From JBCBDX01 sp039822005 (GTDB taxonomy: Bacteria > Pseudomonadota > Alphaproteobacteria > Rhizobiales > Rhizobiaceae), in contig JBCBMZ010000004.1 of NCBI GenBank assembly GCA_039822005.1, positions 62,001-126,000 on the forward strand: a DNA stretch of 64,000 bases, written 5' to 3'. The first letter of the stretch is position 1. Each line of letters begins with the position of its first letter. The notes below the pieces were generated by a model that saw only the letters and a program-made list of their open reading frames with translations, was not told the origin of the DNA and did not search any database. Of the stretch, positions 57,104 to 64,000 are shown one piece after another. The position numbers were made by a program, and so were the translations under genes.

Positions 57104-57237
57104 TCGAACGCGGGGCAAGGTCACTGTCCGACATACCCAACAACGGTGAACCCGGCGCACCAGCGCAGGACGAGCGAGACGATTGGAAAAGCAGATGGCA
57201 TTGGCGCTTTCGCCAGTTCCACCGGCGGCTTCGTGCC

Positions 57238-58557
57238 ATGCTGGCGCGTATCCCTCGCGCCCTGCCTCGCGGCCTTTACGCCCGTTCGCTTATCATCATT
57301 ATCGCTCCCATGGTCTTGCTGCAGTCGGTGGTGGCATTCGTCTTCATGGAGCGCCATTGGCAAACGGTGACCCAGCGGCTTTCGACGGCTGTTACCCGCG
57401 ACATCGCCGGTCTGATCGACATAATCGAAACCTATCCGCAAGACGAAAACTTCACCGAAGTCATCAGGATTGCACGGGATCGGTTGGATCTAAACATCGC
57501 AGTCCTGCCGCCGGAACCCCTGCCGCCGCCGACACCCAAACCGTTCTTCTCCATTCTGGACGGCATCCTAAGCGACGAAATTCGCAAACAGATCGCCCGT
57601 CCCTTCTGGATTGATACGGTCGGCAACTCCAACCTCGTTGAAATCCGCATCCAATTGGATGACAAGGTCTTGAGGGTATTTGCCAGACGCAGCCAGGCTT
57701 ATGCGTCAAATACGCATATCTTCCTCTTATGGATGGTAGGAACATCGCTCGTCTTGCTGTTCATCGCCATCCTGTTTTTACGCAATCAGATCCGTCCCAT
57801 TCAAAAATTGGCAAAGGCTGCTGAACGTTTCGGGCGAGGGCAAGGTCTACCGGAAGACTTTCGTCCCCGTGGCGCAATCGAAGTGCGACGCGCCTCACTG
57901 GCATTTATCCAGATGCGCGAACGCATTGAAAGGCAGCTCGAGCAGCGAACCCAAATGCTGACTGGGGTGAGCCATGACCTGCGCACCATTCTCACACGTT
58001 TCCGCCTGCAGCTGGTTTTGGCAGACGGCATTCCGGAAAAGGAGGCGATGGAAAAAGACGTCGCGGACATGCAAGGCATGCTGGAAGGTTATATGAACTT
58101 TGCGCGCGACGAGCAGCCTGAGGAACAAGGTGAAATTGACCTTACGGAGCTGCTGGCCGCCATCGAAAAGCAAGCCGATCTGCATGGTAAAGAAGTACAG
58201 ACCAGCATGATCGGTCGCTCAGATGTCGTCGTGCGCCCCGTTTCTTTCAAACGCCTCGTCGACAATATCACCACCAATGCATTCCGCTACGCGAACCGTC
58301 TGGAGGTCACATCGCGCAACGTAAAAGGCCGTTTGTCGATCACTTTTGACGATGACGGACCGGGTATCCCGGCAGAGAATCGGCAGGATGTGTTCAAACC
58401 TTTCTTCCGCTTGGACCTGGCGCGCAACTTGAATGAGAGCGGCACCGGGCTTGGCCTATCCATCGCCAGAGACATTGCGCGGCGCCACGGCGGCGACATC
58501 ATCTTGGACGACTCGCCACTCGGCGGCCTGCGCGTCGTCATCAGAGTCCCAAGCTAG
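57238..58557 (+). CDS. Sensor histidine kinase, partner of the PetR-like regulator
   Basis: A 439-residue membrane kinase. Two helices (about 17-37 and 160-180) flank a periplasmic domain; a HAMP region follows, then the phospho-accepting H246 in TGVSHDLRTILTRF, the N-box DNITTNAFRYA, DDDGPGIPAEN and GTGLGLSIARDIARRHGG. The frame is open for about 39 more codons before ATG 57238 with no ATG, GTG or TTG start, so the true N-terminus might be longer only with a rare start. EnvZ-like. Confidence 0.92.
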   Translation: MLARIPRALPRGLYARSLIIIIAPMVLLQSVVAFVFMERHWQTVTQRLSTAVTRDIAGLIDIIETYPQDENFTEVIRIARDRLDLNIAVLPPEPLPPPTPKPFFSILDGILSDEIRKQIARPFWIDTVGNSNLVEIRIQLDDKVLRVFARRSQAYASNTHIFLLWMVGTSLVLLFIAILFLRNQIRPIQKLAKAAERFGRGQGLPEDFRPRGAIEVRRASLAFIQMRERIERQLEQRTQMLTGVSHDLRTILTRFRLQLVLADGIPEKEAMEKDVADMQGMLEGYMNFARDEQPEEQGEIDLTELLAAIEKQADLHGKEVQTSMIGRSDVVVRPVSFKRLVDNITTNAFRYANRLEVTSRNVKGRLSITFDDDGPGIPAENRQDVFKPFFRLDLARNLNESGTGLGLSIARDIARRHGGDIILDDSPLGGLRVVIRVPS

Positions 58558-58569
58558 ACGAAGTGTCGC

Positions 58570-58920
58570 CTACATAAGCCGCGCGCCATCGGGCACCGGC
58601 TTGTCCACCGCTGCAAGCACTATAGCGCCGCCCTCGTCCTCATAGCCAAGGGTCAACACTTCAGACATGAAAGGACCGATTTGCCGGGGCGGAAAATTGA
58701 CCACCGCCATTACCTGTCGGCCAACCAGCATATCGGGCTCATAATGCACGGTGATTTGCGCGGATGACTTTTTTCGGCCGATGTGATCGCCAAAATCGAT
58801 TACAAGCTTGATGGCGGGCTTGCGCGCTTGCGGGAACGGTTCTGCCTTGACGATAGTCCCGACCCGAATGTCAACTTTGAGGAAATCATCAAAGCTGATA
58901 AAGACGTCTTTGGCGCTCAT
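58570..58920 (-). CDS. csaA: tRNA-binding-domain protein, CsaA-like
   Basis: A 116-residue EMAP/OB-fold protein. Family marks: FLKVDIRVGTIVKAEPFPQA, KLVIDFG, QITVHY, GRQVMAVVNFPPRQIGPFMSEVL and VPDGARLM. CsaA has chaperone and tRNA-binding activity in Bacillus; the role in alphaproteobacteria is less clear. Its start overlaps the stop of the YbjN-like gene (ATGA). Confidence 0.9.
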   Translation of the reverse strand: MSAKDVFISFDDFLKVDIRVGTIVKAEPFPQARKPAIKLVIDFGDHIGRKKSSAQITVHYEPDMLVGRQVMAVVNFPPRQIGPFMSEVLTLGYEDEGGAIVLAAVDKPVPDGARLM

Positions 58921-59417
58921 GCCTCTCCGACCGTCTCAAACATGGCATGCTCCAGCGCCTGCTTGGCATCCACACCAGACCAAACGACAGACTGAAACGC
59001 CTGAAAATAGCTCTCGCATGTCTCAAGTGCATTGGCCAGAAGCACCTCAACCTGCGCTTCGCTCGGTTCCATGCCGCCCGAAAGCAGCAACGAGTGGCGG
59101 AACATCACCGCGCCTTCTTTCTCCCAAAAGTCAAAATGACCGATCAGCAACTGCTCATTAATCAGTGAAAGCAAACGCATCATCTGGTTCATGCGGTTCT
59201 TATGGACGGTCAGGTCGAAGGCGCAGGCAAAGTGCAGTGATTCAAAATCAGGCATCCACGCATAGGAGACGTGATAGTTGGTACAATCTCCCGCAACCGC
59301 GATTGCGATCTCATCATCGCCCGTGCGTTCAAAGTTCCAATCTCTGGCATGAGCCACATGCTCAATCACATCCACCGGATGGGCAATGCGGTCATAATCA
59401 AGTTCCAGAAGGCTCAT
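58917..59417 (-). CDS. YbjN-domain protein
   Basis: A 166-residue cytosolic protein. YbjN features: DWNFERTGDDEIAIAVAG, SLHFACAFDLTV, the acid-rich helices of a type III secretion-chaperone-like fold and FWEKEGAVMFRHSL. Possibly a chaperone or regulator; unknown in detail. Coupled with csaA. Starts at ATG 59417 (MSLLELDYDRIAHPV), with 21 further open codons rejected. Confidence 0.85.
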   Translation of the reverse strand: MSLLELDYDRIAHPVDVIEHVAHARDWNFERTGDDEIAIAVAGDCTNYHVSYAWMPDFESLHFACAFDLTVHKNRMNQMMRLLSLINEQLLIGHFDFWEKEGAVMFRHSLLLSGGMEPSEAQVEVLLANALETCESYFQAFQSVVWSGVDAKQALEHAMFETVGEA

Positions 59418-59750
59418 AAAATTCTCACAACAAAATTGTTTCAGGCCGCTGCCAATATCGATCCCTGTCGGGGTTCCCACGCACTAAACGCGAATAATCA
59501 ATACACACCGCTTCGCTGCAGTTGCTCCGCTAACCACTGCGAATCACTGAACAATTTCAGTCTATTGATCGTTAAGCTTGGTAAAAGAGGGGTTAACGAA
59601 ACTGTGGTGGAAACTGGAGCGAAGTCCGATTCCGAACCCGCTGCGGCGTCATGCTAAGCGACTCTGCGCAAAGGGTTTTTCAAACCTTATGCACAGAACG
59701 AAATTTTCAAAAAAAGCCTGTGAAATTTTTCGCAGCCGCGAAATGAACGG
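59418..59750. other. Intergenic stretch between YbjN and ubiK genes
   Basis: No supported gene. It contains an inverted repeat TCGTTAA/TTAACGA (59569-59575, 59593-59599), which may be regulatory. It should hold the promoter of the YbjN-csaA pair and the 3' end of the ubiK message. Confidence 0.5.
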
Positions 59751-60032
59751 TCATTTTTTGGTTTCGAGCGCAGCGATGCGTACCTCAAGCGCGGCGATTT
59801 GTTCCTTGAGCGTCTCATTTTCATTGGCCGCATTCACCGCCAAGTCGCGCATGGCGTCAAATTCTTCGCGCTGAACCATATCCATTGAAGACATGAAGCG
59901 CTCGGCCTGGGCCTGAAACATCGCCTCAACCTCGCGCTGAGCGCCCTTTGCCGCACCAGCCGCATCGGTCATCAATCGCGCAAAATCATCAAATATCTTG
60001 TTGGGGCCCGTTGTCATCGCCTTGTCTCCCAT
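59751..60032 (-). CDS. ubiK: UbiK accessory factor (BMFP, YqiC)
   Basis: 93 residues: NKIFDDFARLMTDAAGAAKG, then a C-terminal coiled coil ending EQIAALEVRIAALETK. The family supports the aerobic ubiquinone-biosynthesis complex. The start may be ATG 60032 or the ATG at 60017 with GGAGA upstream. It diverges from lgt. Confidence 0.9.
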   Translation of the reverse strand: MGDKAMTTGPNKIFDDFARLMTDAAGAAKGAQREVEAMFQAQAERFMSSMDMVQREEFDAMRDLAVNAANENETLKEQIAALEVRIAALETKK

Positions 60033-60110
60033 GTTCTAGAACCATGTAGATTTGTCAGCGCGCGCTTGCAACAGCGACACTGAAAACGCGACCCGCAAAG
60101 GGCTAGGTAA

Positions 60111-60983
60111 ATGGACGCACTCATCGGCCCGATCATGTCCCAATCGGCTATCACCTTCCCGACTTGGCTGGATCCTGTCTTGATCCAACTGGGACCGATC
60201 GCGATCCGTTGGTATTCGCTGGGCTATATTGTCGGCATTCTGCTGGGTTGGTGGCTAGCCAAGGGTATGGTCCGAAATGAACGGCTTTGGAACGGCCCCT
60301 CGCCAATCAAGCCAATCGACATTGACGACTTCATTTTATGGGCCGTGCTCGGCGTTGTCCTGGGTGGCCGTCTCGGTTTCGTACTTTTCTACGACACGGC
60401 ATCCTTCATGGAGAACCCACTGCGTATCCTGCAGGTGTGGCAAGGCGGCATGTCATTCCATGGCGGCCTCATCGGTACGACCATCGCCATGTTCTTCTTT
60501 GCGCGCTCGCGCAACATCAATCCGTGGCGGTTTTTCGATGTGATTGGAGCCGTAGCGCCAATCGGTATCGGCTTGGTTCGCATTGCCAATTTCATCAACG
60601 CGGAATTATGGGGGCGACAGACCGATGTGAGTTGGGCGATGATCTTCCCGACCGACCCGCTTCAGGTACCGCGACATCCCAGCCAGCTTTACGAGGCCGC
60701 TTTGGAGGGATTGGTGCTCTTTGTCATTTTGCGGCTGTCGGTGACGCGCTTTAAAACGCTGACGCGCCCCCGCCTGACAACCGGTCTGTTTATCGGCGGC
60801 TACGGTCTGGGCCGCACATTTGTGGAGTTCTTCCGCCAGCCAGACCCCTTCATCGGCAATGGCGGCTTTCTACTGGGCACCGATTGGCTGACGATGGGCA
60901 TGTTGCTTTCCACGCCGATGGTACTTTTGGGCGTTATCTTGATCCTCACTGCCGGTCGCGAAAAGGCCGAAAACGCCACATGA
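60111..60983 (+). CDS. lgt: Prolipoprotein diacylglyceryl transferase
   Basis: A 290-residue inner-membrane enzyme attaching diacylglycerol to the cysteine of lipoprotein precursors. About seven hydrophobic segments; motifs AIRWYSLGYIVGILLGWW, GGMSFHGGLIGTTIAMF (essential histidine), VRIANFINAELWGR (essential arginine and asparagine) and PRHPSQLYEAALEG. The start could also be ATG 60135. Its stop overlaps the next start (ATGA). Confidence 0.95.
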   Translation: MDALIGPIMSQSAITFPTWLDPVLIQLGPIAIRWYSLGYIVGILLGWWLAKGMVRNERLWNGPSPIKPIDIDDFILWAVLGVVLGGRLGFVLFYDTASFMENPLRILQVWQGGMSFHGGLIGTTIAMFFFARSRNINPWRFFDVIGAVAPIGIGLVRIANFINAELWGRQTDVSWAMIFPTDPLQVPRHPSQLYEAALEGLVLFVILRLSVTRFKTLTRPRLTTGLFIGGYGLGRTFVEFFRQPDPFIGNGGFLLGTDWLTMGMLLSTPMVLLGVILILTAGREKAENAT

Positions 60984-62080
60984 CAGTTAGCGCCTTGATG
61001 CCACGCATAGTAAGGCACATCGAGCTTAACGGGCCCATGGCGGTATCCGACTATATGGCGATGTGCCTGCTCGACCCGGAATATGGTTATTACACAAAGG
61101 CGGAGCCCTTCGGCGCCAACGGAGACTTTACCACCGCGCCGGAGATCAGTCAGTTGTTTGGAGAAATCATTGGTGCCTGGTTGATCAACGCTTGGCTGAC
61201 AGTGGGTAAGCCATCACCTTTCACGCTGGCCGAAGCAGGTCCCGGGCGTGGCACGCTGATGAAAGACATATTGCGCACCGCAGCGATCGAACCAGCATTT
61301 TCCGCCGCCGCCAAACCGGTCTTGATCGAAGCCAGTCCACGGTTAAGGGCAATCCAGTCGGAAACCTTGGGTGGAACAGCCAAGCGCACTCAATGGCTCA
61401 ATGACTTTGAGCGATTGCCTGACCGACCCCTGTTTTTGGTGACCAACGAGTTTTTCGACGCCTTGCCGATCCGGCAATTTATCTTCCATCGCAACCAATG
61501 GGTCGAACGGTGCATCGGCCTCGGGGAAAATGAGAGCCTCCAGTGGCAGATGGGAACTGGCAAAATCGAAACCGATCACCTTCCATCATACCTGAAAAAC
61601 GTTCCGGCAGAAGGTTCGATTGTGGAGACAAGTCCGGCGCGCGAAAGCATGGCGGCAAAAATTGCCGCTCACATCGCCGAACATGGGGGCGTTGCAATCA
61701 ACTTCGACTATGGCCATACCACCACAGCTGTAGGAGACACGTTCCAGGCTGTTCATCACCATGCTTTTGCCAACCCGCTGCAGGAGCCAGGTAAAAGGGA
61801 TCTGACAAGCCATGTGGACTTTGCCGCCTTGTCGCAAAGCGCCGGTTCGCAAGGCGCCCACGCGTTTCAGGTCATGGCCCAGGGGGCTTTTCTACTCCAA
61901 TGCGGATTGCTGGAACGGGCAGGACAGTTGGGCGCAGGAAAATCGCAAGAAGTCCAAGAGCAAATTCGCAACGATGTTCAGCGTTTGGCGGGCAGTGGAC
62001 CACAAGAAATGGGGGAGCTTTTCAAAGTCTGGTGCTTGGCCCAAAATGAGGGGGTGCAAATTGCACCTTTTGAGGTTTGA
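60980..62080 (+). CDS. MidA/NDUFAF7-type SAM-dependent methyltransferase
   Basis: A 366-residue protein of the family whose mitochondrial member methylates an arginine of complex I. Motifs: DPEYGYYTKAEPFGANGDF, TTAPEISQLFGE, AEAGPGRGTLMKDILR (SAM loop) and NEFFDALPIRQFI. ATG 60980 overlaps the lgt stop; the frame extends upstream inside lgt, but that is not used. Presumed to help assemble respiratory complex I. Confidence 0.92.
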   Translation: MTVSALMPRIVRHIELNGPMAVSDYMAMCLLDPEYGYYTKAEPFGANGDFTTAPEISQLFGEIIGAWLINAWLTVGKPSPFTLAEAGPGRGTLMKDILRTAAIEPAFSAAAKPVLIEASPRLRAIQSETLGGTAKRTQWLNDFERLPDRPLFLVTNEFFDALPIRQFIFHRNQWVERCIGLGENESLQWQMGTGKIETDHLPSYLKNVPAEGSIVETSPARESMAAKIAAHIAEHGGVAINFDYGHTTTAVGDTFQAVHHHAFANPLQEPGKRDLTSHVDFAALSQSAGSQGAHAFQVMAQGAFLLQCGLLERAGQLGAGKSQEVQEQIRNDVQRLAGSGPQEMGELFKVWCLAQNEGVQIAPFEV

Positions 62081-62131
62081 TGTGGTCGCCTATGGTCGAA
62101 CGAAATTACCGAAGACGAAGCGCAAAATAGT

Positions 62132-62938
62132 TTGGACCGTAGATTGAACCAGCCATTAGATCCTGTCGCCGCGCCGGCCCTTAATATGGACGGATTGCGG
62201 CACGCTTTTTTCACCCGCCAGGGCGGCGTATCGAAAGGGATTTATGCAGGGTTAAACACCGGCCTTGGCTCCGATGATGATCGGGATCACGTGCTCGAAA
62301 ACCGCCGTCGAGTGGCGGCATTTTTCGGCGTTGGCGTTGAAACGTTGGCGGGTTGCCATCAAGTCCATTCGCCTGATGTTGCAACCATTGAAACGGCTGC
62401 GCAAGCGTCAGAACGGGTAAAAGCCGATGCGCTGGTCAGCAAGCTTGCAGGCGTGCCGCTTGCCATCCAAACCGCAGATTGCGGACCCATTTTGTTTGCG
62501 GACCCACAAGCAAGGGTCGTTGGCGCGGCACATGCTGGGTGGAAAGGCGCGACCGGCGGCATCATTGAAAACACCGTGGCGGCGATGGAAGCCCTCGGCG
62601 CCGATCGGCAAAGCATCAATGCTGTTTTGGGGCCGACAATCAGTCAGGCCAACTATGAGGTCGGCCCCGAGTTTGCCGAACGGCTCACAACGCTTGATGC
62701 CGACAACCACCGGTACCTTGTCACGTCCAAAAGGCACGGTCACTTCATGTTTGATCTACCGGCCTTTGTCATCGCCAAGCTGGACGAAAGCGGGGTAGGA
62801 AATGCCAGGTGGACGGGCCATTGCACCTACGCCGATGAAGGGCGATTTTTCTCCTATCGGCGCACTACCCATCGCGGCGAAGCCGACTATGGCCGCCAAA
62901 CATCATCCATTATGCTATTGAAACCACAAGAGGACTGA
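62132..62938 (+). CDS. pgeF: PgeF/LACC1-type purine nucleoside phosphorylase
   Basis: A 268-residue multicopper-oxidase-fold-like enzyme of the YlmD/PgeF group. Metal ligands: H in CHQVHSPDV, C in TADCGPILFAD, H in AAHAGWKGATGG. Also FTRQGGVSKGIYAGLN at the N-terminus. Such proteins act on adenosine and inosine, and prevent misincorporated amino acids in peptidoglycan precursors. The start is TTG 62132 or TTG 62144; the first ATG (62186) looks too late. It is 51 bases after the methyltransferase. Confidence 0.92.
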   Translation: MDRRLNQPLDPVAAPALNMDGLRHAFFTRQGGVSKGIYAGLNTGLGSDDDRDHVLENRRRVAAFFGVGVETLAGCHQVHSPDVATIETAAQASERVKADALVSKLAGVPLAIQTADCGPILFADPQARVVGAAHAGWKGATGGIIENTVAAMEALGADRQSINAVLGPTISQANYEVGPEFAERLTTLDADNHRYLVTSKRHGHFMFDLPAFVIAKLDESGVGNARWTGHCTYADEGRFFSYRRTTHRGEADYGRQTSSIMLLKPQED

Positions 62939-62940
62939 AA

Positions 62941-64000
62941 TGGCACTGCACTTTGATGAACGCGAATATCGCGAACGCAAGGACAGGCTCCTCGTTGCCA
63001 TGCGGGAGCAAAAGCTCGATGCGATGCTCCTTTTTGCACAAGAGTCGATGTATTGGCTGACTGGCTATGACACGTTCGGCTTTTGCTTCTTCCAATGCAT
63101 GATCGTCACGAAGTCCGGTGATCTGGCTTTGTTGACCCGCTCAGCTGATCTGCGTCAGGCGCGCCACACATCGAACGTGGAAAACATCATTATCTGGGAA
63201 GATCGTGCAAGCGCACGCCCGACCAATGATCTCAAAGACCTGCTTTCTGAGATGAACCTTCTGGGCACCAGGGTGGGTGTCGAATATGACTGCGCCGGGC
63301 TTACCGGCAAACGCGCCAAAGAACTTGACGAAGACATGATGAGTTTTGCTGATCTCGCAGACGCTTCCTATCTCGTCACGCGACTGCGCGCGATCAAATC
63401 CTTCGCCGAAATCGCCTATATCAAAGAAGCGGCCATGCTTGGCGATCATGCCCTTGTCGTCGCGCGCCCGTTGATCAAGGCAGGCGCAAGCGAAGGCGCA
63501 ATTCTTGCCGCCATGCAGGGGTCGATTTTGGAAGGTGGTGGCGACTATGCCGGCAATGAGTTCATCATCGGGTCGGGCGATGACGCCCTGTTGTGCCGTT
63601 ACAAATCCGGACGTCGAAACTTGTCCGATCAAGATCAGCTAACACTGGAATGGGCCGGTGCGTATCGCCGCTATCACGCGGCTTTGATGCGCACCGTCGT
63701 GATCGGCAAACCCACGCCGCGGCATGAAGAACTGTTCCAAGCGTGCACTGATGCCCTGACCGCGGTAGAAGCGGCCATGCAGTCCGGCAAGACATTTGGA
63801 GACGTTTTTCAAGCTCATGCGGAAGTTATGGATAAAGCAGGTTTGGCACGACACCGGCTAAATGCGTGCGGTTATTCACTGGGTGCCCACTTCACGCCAT
63901 GTTGGATGGATATACCGATGTTTTTTGCCAATAACGACGCTAAGATCGAGCCAAACATGACACTTTTTGCCCACATGATCATCATGGACTCCCACAGTGG
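62941..64000 (+). CDS. M24-family metallopeptidase, cut by the window edge
   Basis: The first 353 codons of an Xaa-Pro-peptidase-like (creatinase-fold) protein. An N-terminal domain (ALHFDEREYRERKDRLL, QESMYWLTGYDTFGF) precedes the catalytic pita-bread domain (GNEFIIGSGDDALLCRY, DQLTLEWAGAYRRYHAA, ACGYSLGAHFTPCWMD). Not all metal ligands look canonical, as in ectoine hydrolase (DoeA)-like members, so it may not be a proline peptidase. It follows pgeF by 2 bases with GAGG before the ATG. Confidence 0.85.

Noticed and set aside
56363..58557. Possible frameshift joining the response regulator to the kinase
   Set aside because: The kinase frame is open upstream of its ATG, but both proteins are complete at normal family lengths, so they are two separate genes.

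Overview
The window looks like chromosomal DNA of an alphaproteobacterium of the order Hyphomicrobiales (Rhizobiales), probably a marine or salt-exposed one. The clues are a BA14K-type protein, a TIGR02301 protein, a PetP/PetR pair next to ilvE, a long-N-terminus UvrB, cysS close to cimA, and an apparent glucosylglycerate (compatible solute) locus. Most genes are dense, moderately GC-rich and often joined by 4-base ATGA or GTGA overlaps. No rRNA, tRNA, CRISPR array or intact transposase was seen.

Layout. 0.4-7.4 kb: a CSS-motif EAL protein, a DUF1176 protein, an HD hydrolase, then a reverse-strand block (DUF1499, PQQ sugar dehydrogenase, small membrane protein, GST, second EAL protein). 7.6-15.8 kb: aatA, a GH13_18 phosphorylase and, converging on it, ppsA, an MPGP-like phosphatase, a GpgS-like synthase and a small secreted protein. 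Together these could make and recycle glucosylglycerate. 16.7-20.8 kb: a two-subunit CoA-transferase divergent from an NMT1-type ABC importer. 20.8-26.9 kb: secreted and envelope enzymes (GGT, YugP-like protease, trypsin-like protease, cupredoxin) and the first member (25.8 kb) of an unknown paralogous pair. 26.9-33.8 kb: a reverse-strand run containing a Dlt-like adenylation/MBOAT/carrier operon, a DM13 protein, small exported proteins, DUF3179 and NUDIX. 33.9-42.1 kb: lipoprotein, SRAP, LysE-type exporter, cysS, a hydrolase/TetR cassette followed by a decayed second copy of the cysS 3' end, cimA and a VIT1-type transporter.

42.2-54 kb is the most accessory-looking part. It holds the second paralog, a uvrB carrying repeated hairpin elements inside its coding sequence, an AT-rich two-gene caspase/EACC1-like conflict module next to an XRE regulator, clpS, and a LuxR/LuxI quorum-sensing pair preceded by an unknown gene translationally coupled to luxR. 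54.5-64 kb returns to core functions: ilvE, petP/petR and a histidine kinase, CsaA-like and YbjN proteins, ubiK, lgt, a MidA/NDUFAF7 methyltransferase, pgeF and an M24 peptidase cut by the window edge.

The main candidates for new biology are the uvrB-embedded palindromic elements, the caspase/EACC1-like module, the paralogous pair at 25.8 and 42.2 kb, the Dlt-like operon without an obvious DltD, the gene coupled to luxR, and a branched RNA-like structure before cysS. Family names rest on recalled motifs and family patterns; no database search was run.
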